A DNA stretch of 47,923 nucleotides. It comes from Oscillospiraceae bacterium (lineage in GTDB: Bacteria > Bacillota > Clostridia > Oscillospirales > Oscillospiraceae). The position numbers and the translations under genes were made by a program. The first letter of the stretch is position 1, and each line of letters opens with the position of its first letter. Below, piece by piece: positions 42,185-47,923 of this stretch. The notes beneath the pieces were generated by a model. That model was not told the DNA's origin. It did not search any database and was given only the letters and a program-made list of their open reading frames with translations. Location of the stretch: the NCBI GenBank assembly GCA_015068365.1, contig SVKR01000153.1, positions 1-47,923 of the forward strand, read 5' to 3'.

Positions 42185-42396
42185 AAAAGCTGCACAAACG
42201 TGCAGCTTTCAGACTGTAGACAAACCCTGTTTTACCAAGGAACCGTCTTGCATGGGGGGGTGTGAGGGGGGACGGGAGTCCCCCTGCACGTCCAATCTTC
42301 GCAAAAACCGGAACATTTTTCAATGTTTCGGTTTTTGCTTTTCAAGCTGTCGACACTTTGTCGACAGCTTGAAAGCTGCACGTTTGTGCAGCTTTT
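42185..42396. repeat. Compact 212-bp element with 40-bp terminal inverted repeats (MITE-like)
   Basis: Terminal arms 42185-42224 and 42357-42396 are inverted copies matching at 37 of 40 positions. Each arm contains its own hairpin (AAAGCTGCAC / GTGCAGCTTT). Inside lie a G-rich stretch with stem GGGGGAC/GTCCCCC (42267-42284), a stem at 42301-42338 around AAAAACCGG, and a perfect 16-bp stem at 42340-42374. No open frame. It fills the whole gap between the converging amidase-like and P-type-ATPase-like genes and could also end transcription from both sides. Confidence 0.75.
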
Positions 42397-42402
42397 TATA
42401 GA

Positions 42403-43470
42403 TTATTCAACTTTTCCGGTATGAAACGCCCGCAAAGAGTTCAAAACAACAAGAACGGTGACGCCGGAATCGGCGAACACTGCGAACCAAAGCGCGGAAA
42501 TTCCCAGAACGGAGAGCACCAGCACCGCCAGCTTGATGACAATGGTGAACCATACGTTCTCCAGCGCAACAGTGCGGGTCTTCCGTGCGATGCGCTGCGC
42601 CAGAGGCAGGCTTTCCGTTTCCCGCAGCACCAACCGGCTGCTCTCGCCCGTTCGGTCGGAAAGCGGATAGACATACGCCGTTTCGCCGTTCTGGCTTTTC
42701 TGCGTCGGGGGCGGCAAGGGCGCATCCTGCTGCGCCAGAACGTCGACCGCCACGGAGTCGTGGAAGAAGATGCCTTTCTTTGACGCAGCGCCGATGCCGG
42801 CAAAATAGGCCAGCGGCACGGAAATGACAATGGCGCAGGGACAGGCCAGCACCAGGAAGGTCAGCGCGCGGTAGATCCCTTCGCGCCAGGTGAAACGGCC
42901 CGACGCGCCGAGCGCCACGGCGATGAGCACAGCCAGCACGAGAATGACCGGGGTATAGATTTTTGCGAAGCGCGCGATGAAGCGGTTGTTGACCTTATCG
43001 TCGTCCAGGCTCTCCTCCCCGGTCAGATGGGCGATGGTGCGGCGGCTGTGACGGATGGCGTAGCTCTGGCAGAACGCGCCGATGCGATAGAGGACGAAGA
43101 CCGCGGCGGCCTCCTCATATTCCCCGATCACAAATGCCGCCACTGCCGCAAAGGACATGAGGAAGTACTCATCAAACACCTTTGCGTGTACCAGGTTTTT
43201 CAGCGCCGACCAGAGAATGTCATAGCCGGCGATCAGCGCCGAGGCGATGAGTACGATCATTTCCGCCGTCTCGCTCAATGGAAGCAGCAGAGCGGATGCA
43301 TAGAGCGCGGCGGAGACGATCAGCCGGACAAGCATCGGCTTATCGATGCCGTGGAACTCCTTAGCGTGCTGTTCGCAGCAGCAGCTGCCGTCCTCGTGGT
43401 GGTGATGTGCATGCCCCGGGGCGTCGCATTCATGTTCGTGCAGGTGGGTTTCTTCGTGTTGATGGCTCAT
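42403..43470 (-). CDS. P1B-type metal ATPase-like membrane protein lacking all cytoplasmic catalytic domains
   Basis: 355 residues in one open frame. The N-terminus (1-45) is rich in His and Cys (HAHHHHEDGSCCC), a likely metal-binding tail. Membrane helices follow at about 46-66, 69-90, 100-116, 118-136, 172-190, 200-228, 304-325 and 328-347, the full set of a Zn/Cd-type ATPase, with the metal motif ACPCAIVISVP (CPC at 210-212) and FADSGV in the last helix. Both cytoplasmic regions are gone: only about 30 residues replace the actuator domain and about 60 the phosphorylation and nucleotide domains, so there is no DKTGTLT. Short vestiges LTGEE and SDRTGE may be chance. It overlaps the ArsR gene (ATGA). 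Confidence 0.88.
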   Translation of the reverse strand: MSHQHEETHLHEHECDAPGHAHHHHEDGSCCCEQHAKEFHGIDKPMLVRLIVSAALYASALLLPLSETAEMIVLIASALIAGYDILWSALKNLVHAKVFDEYFLMSFAAVAAFVIGEYEEAAAVFVLYRIGAFCQSYAIRHSRRTIAHLTGEESLDDDKVNNRFIARFAKIYTPVILVLAVLIAVALGASGRFTWREGIYRALTFLVLACPCAIVISVPLAYFAGIGAASKKGIFFHDSVAVDVLAQQDAPLPPPTQKSQNGETAYVYPLSDRTGESSRLVLRETESLPLAQRIARKTRTVALENVWFTIVIKLAVLVLSVLGISALWFAVFADSGVTVLVVLNSLRAFHTGKVE

Positions 43471-43814
43471 TTCAGTTTCTCCTCGGAATAAGTAAGCGCA
43501 AGCGAGAATATCTCTTCAATGTGCGGGTCGGCAATGGAATAGACCATGCTCTTCCCTGCCCGGCGCGCTTTTACCAGGCCGGTCTGCTTCAGCAGCCGGA
43601 GCTGATGCGAGATCGCGGAGCTGGACATGGACAGCACCTCCGCCAGCTCACACACGCAAAGTCTGTGACGGCTGAGGGCGCAGAGAATGCCGACGCGCGT
43701 CGCGTCCCCGCAGAGCTTGAAAATGTCCGCAACGATCTCGATCGCGTCCTGCCGGGGCAAGATCCCCTTCGCGTGATCCACGGCGTTGCCGCAGGAACAG
43801 AGTGCTTCTTGCAT
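43467..43814 (-). CDS. ArsR/SmtB-family metal-responsive repressor, CadC-like
   Basis: 115 residues. Winged-helix repressor with the metal-site motif RLCVCELAEV (C53, C55) and N-terminal Cys 6 and 8, the ligand layout of CadC-type cadmium/lead/zinc sensors. The C-terminal alpha-5 site of zinc sensors is incomplete. Recognition helix SSSAISHQLRLLKQTGLVKARR. The ATG at 43814 has GAGGTG 7 bases upstream. A perfect operator lies 23 bases before it. The next gene is the P-type-ATPase-like protein. Confidence 0.93.
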   Translation of the reverse strand: MQEALCSCGNAVDHAKGILPRQDAIEIVADIFKLCGDATRVGILCALSRHRLCVCELAEVLSMSSSAISHQLRLLKQTGLVKARRAGKSMVYSIADPHIEEIFSLALTYSEEKLK

Positions 43815-43836
43815 GGATCGCACCTCATTCTTTCAT

Positions 43837-43852
43837 TTGAACATTTGTTCAA
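43837..43852. promoter_or_regulatory. ArsR/SmtB-type operator
   Basis: Perfect dyad TTGAACA-TT-TGTTCAA between promoter and start codon of the repressor gene, the typical core sequence of SmtB/CadC/CzrA operators. Confidence 0.85.
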
Positions 43853-43864
43853 TCGTTCTGCTAT

Positions 43865-43892
43865 AGAATACACCATTTCGCTCATTTGTCAA
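43865..43892 (-). promoter_or_regulatory. Promoter of the metal-regulator operon with a second dyad
   Basis: On the minus strand TTGACA (43892-43887) and TATTCT (43870-43865), 16 bases apart. A 13-bp inverted repeat (43869-43881 and 43902-43914, TACACCATTTCGC) overlaps it and may be a further control site or the end of the neighbouring PucR-type gene's transcript. Confidence 0.7.
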
Positions 43893-43925
43893 GCAAAAAC
43901 CGCGAAATGGTGTAAAACGAACGCT

Positions 43926-45479
43926 TCAGCGCGCTTTCGGCTTGTTGTGCAGGTCCATCAGATGATAGGACAGCAGCAGGTAAAGCCGCAGCTCCGGGTC
44001 GTCAAGATCCATAGGGATCAGCTCCCGCATCTTCTCCAGACGATAGGTCAGCGTCGTGCGGTGAACGATCAGCGCTTCCGCGGTTTTGGGGATGCTGCGC
44101 TCGTTCAGCAGCCAGGCCCGCAGGGTCTGATAGTATTCGGTTCCCCTGTCGCGGTCAATTCCGCGCAGTTTGTAAAGATAGGGCGCGATCAGCAGTTCCA
44201 TCGGCATGGTTTTCAGCACGCTGCTTTCGATGTATTCCAGCGCGCAGTCCTCAAAGGAGATCAGCCAGGCGTTGCTGCGCTGACCGTTGGCATAGCTGAG
44301 CGCGGCTTCCGCCTGCGCAAAGGCCGCCGGAAACATCGCCATGCCGATAAATGGATTGGAGATCCCGCCGCACAGATAGTTGTCGCGAATCTGCGGTGCC
44401 AGACGCTGGTGGATCATCCCGGGCGTCAGACTGGAGAGGGTCATATTCAGAAGAATGCAGAGCTGCTGCTCATAAATGAAGCTGGTGAAGTGGTCCAGCT
44501 CCTTTGCCAGGACGCTGCGCAGCACGCCGACCGGGTTCACGGCCAGTTTCATGTCCTGGCTGCGGATGCGCAGGCAGATATAGCGGTCATCCGGCTTCCA
44601 GCCCATGATCTCCAGCATGGTGCGGGGCTCTTCCCCATTCACGTCGCCGCCCATGGCCAGGGCCAGAAGCGTGTCGTCAAAGCTGCGATAATAATGGTTC
44701 GTCGTCTGAATATCACGGCGAATGATCATCATCGCGTAGTCCGCGAAGTATTCCGCCGCCTTTAACTGTCCGGGCTTCAGTGCGGTCTGACGTTCATTGA
44801 TCAGAAGGCGCCCGCAATAGTTTGCGCTGTCCCACAGATTGACGTAGAGACTGCGGAACCGGTTTTGCGAGGTGCCCCAGATCCCGGCGCTGTGCCCGGT
44901 CAGCGTCGCCTGGTAATTTTCGTCATATTTGAATTCATCGATCATGGACAGCGGGATGTGATAAAGCCCGCTGCTGGCGTTGTGCTCAAACTGGGTCGTG
45001 GTCTGAATGTCCCGCGGCAGACCGATCACGGCAAACATGTTGTCGTGAATAAACATGGGGTTGTGGAAAAACTTCTCCCCCTCCCGGCACAGGTCAGTCA
45101 ATGTGCCGCCGCCGCTGACGATGTCGATCAACGCGACCTCAAAATCGTGGTACATGCGGAACACCGACAGCACAAGGTTGGCGATCTCATGGAGCGGGCG
45201 GTGCAGCGAATGGATGTTCGGCGCCGCGCCGAAGAGGTTTTCCGAGGTGACATAGCAATAGCGGTGGATGGGAAACTGCGTTCCCTCCCCCTCCGGGATA
45301 ATATATAATGTATCCTCACGCAGCGCTATCCCCCGGGTATAGAACTGGCAGCCGCGAAACATCGGGCGGTCGCCCTGCACATGGGGAGAGAACTCCCAAA
45401 GCTGCTCATTCATCACATCCACGATCATTTGTATCGACAGCAGCATTCTTGCGCTGCTGTCCGACAGAGCACTCGGCAT
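43926..45479 (-). CDS. PucR/CdaR-family transcriptional regulator
   Basis: 517 residues. The C-terminal helix-turn-helix of the PucR type is clear: LRAWLLNERSIPKTAEALIVHRTTLTYRLEKMREL. The middle is a GGDEF-like PucR domain without catalytic motif; the N-terminal half is a ligand-sensing region of unknown type. Start ATG at 45479 with GAGGAGA. It is transcribed away from an MFS symporter and URO-D gene, so it probably controls them. Confidence 0.88.
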   Translation of the reverse strand: MPSALSDSSARMLLSIQMIVDVMNEQLWEFSPHVQGDRPMFRGCQFYTRGIALREDTLYIIPEGEGTQFPIHRYCYVTSENLFGAAPNIHSLHRPLHEIANLVLSVFRMYHDFEVALIDIVSGGGTLTDLCREGEKFFHNPMFIHDNMFAVIGLPRDIQTTTQFEHNASSGLYHIPLSMIDEFKYDENYQATLTGHSAGIWGTSQNRFRSLYVNLWDSANYCGRLLINERQTALKPGQLKAAEYFADYAMMIIRRDIQTTNHYYRSFDDTLLALAMGGDVNGEEPRTMLEIMGWKPDDRYICLRIRSQDMKLAVNPVGVLRSVLAKELDHFTSFIYEQQLCILLNMTLSSLTPGMIHQRLAPQIRDNYLCGGISNPFIGMAMFPAAFAQAEAALSYANGQRSNAWLISFEDCALEYIESSVLKTMPMELLIAPYLYKLRGIDRDRGTEYYQTLRAWLLNERSIPKTAEALIVHRTTLTYRLEKMRELIPMDLDDPELRLYLLLSYHLMDLHNKPKAR

Positions 45480-45814
45480 AGTTATCTCTCCTCTCCATGG
45501 CAAAATCATTATATCCTCATATTTGAGGAATGTAAAGAGCCGCTTTCGATAAAATATAGGACTTTTACGGCAAACTATGCAAGAAGATTGACAATAATGA
45601 CCCAAAATAGTATCTTCAGCATAGAAATACTGAACAAATTGGCAAGGTATTTCATCCGCGGGTATTCTATTTCGAATATCCTCATTTTTTGTGGAATGAC
45701 CAGGAACATTCCTTCAGAAAATGGCTGGAATCGCAGGAATATCCAAGGAAACCGCTGTACCGGCGAGCGTGTACCCAACTATTTCGCTGTCAGCAAATTA
45801 TGAGGAGGATTTCT
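45480..45814. other. Divergent control region of 335 bases between the PucR-type and MFS genes
   Basis: No gene seen. It contains two related copies of ATATCCTCAT followed by a GAGGAATG/GTGGAATG half (45511-45532 and 45676-45698), about 165 bases apart, each with an internal CCTCA/TGAGG-like dyad. These are candidate binding sites for the neighbouring regulator. A second possible promoter is TTGGCA (45639-45644) N18 TATTCT (45663-45668). Confidence 0.6.
45588..45616 (+). promoter_or_regulatory. Promoter for the MFS/URO-D operon
   Basis: TTGACA at 45588-45593 and TATCTT at 45611-45616 with a 17-base spacer, placed between the two repeated motifs. It would give a leader of about 190 bases. Confidence 0.6.
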
Positions 45815-47224
45815 ATGGAAACCAAAAAAGCAAAGCCCCAGGGTCTGTCAAACGCCCTAAAGTACCTCTTTGGTGTCGGTGATGCAGGCTTCGTTCTGAT
45901 GAGTAACGTCGAGACGTTCTACTTCATGAACTTCCTGACCAACCTCGCCAACTTCTCTGCCCCTGTTGCCGCTTCCATCAACTCCGTGTTCTCCATCATT
46001 GACGCTGTGCTGTCCTGGATCTACGGCGCCATCATCAACGGCACCAAGGCTATGAAGTGGGGCCGCTACCGTTCCTGGCTGGTTGTCACCCCCTGGATCG
46101 TTCCCTTCATTTTCGCCTGCCAGTTCATTCGCTTCAGCCAGAATGAGGGCCTTGCCGCTGTTCTGATCGTGATCGCGGCTGTTGTCTCTCACATCATCTG
46201 GAACCTGGGCTATGTCGCCAACTCCGCCCTGGTCGCCGTTGTCGGCAAGACCCCGGACGAGAAGGCCACCCTGGCTTCCTCCCGCGCCACCTGGAACAAC
46301 ATCGGTTCTCTGGCGTTCTCTTACCTCGGTCTCCCCTTCGCCACCCTGCTGGCCGGCGTCGTGGGCGAGCAGAACAAGTTTGCCGCCTGCGCCTTCATCC
46401 TCGGCATCGTGATGGTTCTCACCTACTTCGCTCACTTCAAGATGACCGATGGCTATGAGGACATCGAGACCGACAACACCAAGGCTCTGACCAAGAAGAA
46501 CAAGATGAAGTTCGGCGAGATGCTGAAGGCTCTGTTCACCAACCCGCAGCTGATCTGCCTCATCATTGCCGACCTGGCAAAGTGGAGCGTCAACTTCGTC
46601 GTCAAGGCTTCCGCTGTTTACTACTTCGTGCAGGCCATGAACAGCCCCGGCAGCCAGACCACCTACGTTCTGACCACCGCTCTGGGCGCCATGATCGGTG
46701 CTTACGTCAGCCGTTATCTGGCTCAGAAGCTCTCCTCCAGAACGACCATGATCATCTCCTACTGCGGCATGGCCGTCACCCTGTTCCTCATTTACCTGCT
46801 CTACAGCAGCATCGGCGCTGTCCTGGTGCTCATCACCCTGGCGTTCTTCTGCTACGGCATGGCGCTGGCCTCTGCCCCGGCTCTGTACGCTGACGCCGTT
46901 GTCTACTCCACCTGGAAAGACGGCAAGGATGCTTCCGGCTGGGTCATGGGTCTGCAGAACGTGCCTCTGAAGGCTGCCATCTTCCTCCGCGGCGTTATCA
47001 TCGGTGCCGTTCTTGTCAGCATCAACTATGATACCGACGTGAAGCCTCTGATCGGCCAGGCGATGCCCGCCAACATCCAGCAGGCGCTGACCATCCCCTT
47101 CGCTCTGGTTCCCGCCATCTTCTGCGCTGTCGGCGTGATCCTGCTGATCTTCGGCTTCCGCATCACCCGCGAGAAGGTCGAGCAGTACCAGAAGGAAATC
47201 GACGCGAGAGGCGCTGCCGAATAA
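45815..47224 (+). CDS. MFS transporter, GPH (sugar/cation symporter)-like
   Basis: 469 residues with about twelve helices. The layout and GVGDAGFVLMSNVETFYFMNFLTN start and MKWGRYRSWLVVTPW loop fit the glycoside-pentoside-hexuronide:cation symporter group. Codon use is strongly biased, suggesting high expression. ATG at 45815 with GAGGAGG; a longer open frame upstream has no SD. It is followed by a URO-D-type gene, so the substrate may be a methylated compound; this is inference. Confidence 0.88.
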   Translation: METKKAKPQGLSNALKYLFGVGDAGFVLMSNVETFYFMNFLTNLANFSAPVAASINSVFSIIDAVLSWIYGAIINGTKAMKWGRYRSWLVVTPWIVPFIFACQFIRFSQNEGLAAVLIVIAAVVSHIIWNLGYVANSALVAVVGKTPDEKATLASSRATWNNIGSLAFSYLGLPFATLLAGVVGEQNKFAACAFILGIVMVLTYFAHFKMTDGYEDIETDNTKALTKKNKMKFGEMLKALFTNPQLICLIIADLAKWSVNFVVKASAVYYFVQAMNSPGSQTTYVLTTALGAMIGAYVSRYLAQKLSSRTTMIISYCGMAVTLFLIYLLYSSIGAVLVLITLAFFCYGMALASAPALYADAVVYSTWKDGKDASGWVMGLQNVPLKAAIFLRGVIIGAVLVSINYDTDVKPLIGQAMPANIQQALTIPFALVPAIFCAVGVILLIFGFRITREKVEQYQKEIDARGAAE

Positions 47225-47244
47225 TTCTTACTTACTGACCATAG

Positions 47245-47278
47245 ACAAGATGCTGGTATTTTGATACCAGCATCTTGT
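47245..47278 (+). other. Perfect 15-bp hairpin between the MFS and URO-D genes
   Basis: ACAAGATGCTGGTAT and its complement with a 4-base loop, followed by TCTG rather than a T-run. More likely an mRNA-stabilising or partially terminating hairpin than a full terminator, so the URO-D gene is probably still co-transcribed. Confidence 0.7.
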
Positions 47279-47328
47279 TCTGAAAAAGGATTCATCTTTA
47301 GAGCTGAACGATTAAGGAGAAATGCAAC

Positions 47329-47923
47329 ATGTTAACTGCACGCGAAAACCTGCTTGAGGTCATGCATGGCGGCCATCCGGATCGCTTTGTCAACCAGTAC
47401 GAGGCTTTTGGCATCGTCATGGGCTCCCCCTTCGGCAAGCGCAACCCCAACCCGAAGTATGGCGAGCACAATGTCGTCAACGCCTGGGGCGTCACCAAGT
47501 CCTGGCCCATCGGCACCCCCGGCGCCTTCCCTGTCCACACCCCGGATAAGATCGTAATCAAAGACATCGATCACTGGAAGGACTACGTCAAGGTCCCCCG
47601 CGTCGTTTATGACGCCGAAGAGTGGGAGCCTTTCATTGAGATGGCCGAGAAGATCGACCGCAAGGAGCAGTTCGTTATGCCCTTCTTTGCTCCCGGCGTT
47701 TTTGAGCAGTGCCACTACCTGCTGGAGATCCAGAACTGCCTGGTCGATTTCTACACCAACCCCGACGAGATGCATGAGATCATCGACATGATCACGGAGT
47801 TTGAGCTGGACTATGCCGCTGAGATCTGCAAGTATATCAAGCCGGACGGCCTGTTCCATCATGACGACTGGGGCAGCCAGACTTCCACCTTCCTCTCCCC
47901 TGACATGTTCCGCGAGTTCATCA
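47329..47923 (+). CDS. Uroporphyrinogen decarboxylase-family protein, probably corrinoid methyltransferase (5' part)
   Basis: 198 complete codons seen; the gene runs off the right edge. The start MLTARENLLEVMHGGHPDRF and the later LFHHDDWGSQTSTFLSPDMFREF match the MtaA/CmuA-like branch of the URO-D family, which moves methyl groups between cobamide proteins and acceptors, rather than haem synthesis. A true HemE has a distinct N-terminal RQAGR motif that is missing here. ATG at 47329 with AAGGAGA. Preceded by an MFS symporter and, divergently, a PucR-type regulator. Codon bias suggests strong expression. Confidence 0.88.
   Translation, partial: MLTARENLLEVMHGGHPDRFVNQYEAFGIVMGSPFGKRNPNPKYGEHNVVNAWGVTKSWPIGTPGAFPVHTPDKIVIKDIDHWKDYVKVPRVVYDAEEWEPFIEMAEKIDRKEQFVMPFFAPGVFEQCHYLLEIQNCLVDFYTNPDEMHEIIDMITEFELDYAAEICKYIKPDGLFHHDDWGSQTSTFLSPDMFREFI

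Noticed and set aside
42251..42284. CRISPR-like or G-quadruplex regulatory site in the G-rich tract
   Set aside because: No repeat-spacer pattern, and only three long G-runs on one strand; the tract is explained as part of the nested-hairpin element.
42403..43470. Frameshifted pseudogene of a metal ATPase
   Set aside because: The frame is open throughout, the missing parts correspond to whole domains, and the coupling to the repressor gene and operator is intact. Kept as an intact unusual gene, with decay as an alternative.

Overview
The window looks like a chromosomal segment of an anaerobic, spore-forming, GC-rich Clostridia, probably of the Oscillospiraceae/Ruminococcaceae type. This is inferred from gene content, not from a search. 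Supporting genes are spoIVA, spoIIM, a SpoIID/LytB protein, a CwlD-like amidase and a SigH-like sigma factor. Others are an oxygen-sensitive glycyl radical enzyme, a tungstate ABC transporter and a corrinoid-methyltransferase-type URO-D protein. Purine-rich Shine-Dalgarno (SD) sites are common, and at least seven genes appear to start at TTG. I saw no rRNA, tRNA or CRISPR array.

Layout. 1-858: start of an RND efflux pump, cut by the window edge. 1058-5097: a glycyl radical enzyme with no activase beside it, then a diguanylate cyclase. 5164-8173 (minus): tungstate transporter tupABC with a DUF1638 gene. 8330-11947: K+ channel-like protein, unknown membrane protein, galE, VanZ-like protein. 11978-13576 (minus): ABC-F protein. 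13674-16212: a small membrane-protein operon, then a membrane-anchored MerR regulator with a YbjQ protein. 16275-19822 (minus): Xer-like recombinase, MBOAT acyltransferase and DHHW protein in one unit. 19976-22838: two unknown membrane proteins and a membrane-anchored M20 peptidase. 22889-25465 (minus): tspO, dapA, asd. 25667-29734: SpoIID-like protein, queA, tgt, yajC. 29835-34349: TIGR04086-like protein, spoIIM, xerD, ruvCAB. 34463-41542: sigma factor, zinc ribbon, DUF1858, trmK, nif3, spoIVA, cwlD-like, radA, DUF1648. 41693-43814: amidase-like protein, a compact inverted-repeat element, and a metal-regulator operon. 43926-47923: PucR-type regulator divergent from an MFS symporter and a URO-D gene that runs off the window.

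How the genes work together. Housekeeping blocks are conventional: ruvCAB for Holliday junctions, queA-tgt for queuosine with yajC for Sec export, and dapA/asd for diaminopimelate and lysine. The accessory parts are more unusual. (a) The ArsR/SmtB operon encodes a P1B-type metal ATPase from which both cytoplasmic catalytic regions (A and P/N domains) are missing in frame, while all eight membrane helices remain. (b) The tungstate-binding lipoprotein TupA appears circularly permuted. (c) The ABC-F protein has one intact and one wholly degenerate ATP site. (d) A MerR regulator with two membrane helices sits behind a CueR-like operator/promoter. (e) Two membrane proteins plus an M20 peptidase look like an undescribed transport-and-cleave module. 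(f) The PucR/symporter/URO-D locus looks like a regulated methyl-transfer module for an unknown methylated substrate.
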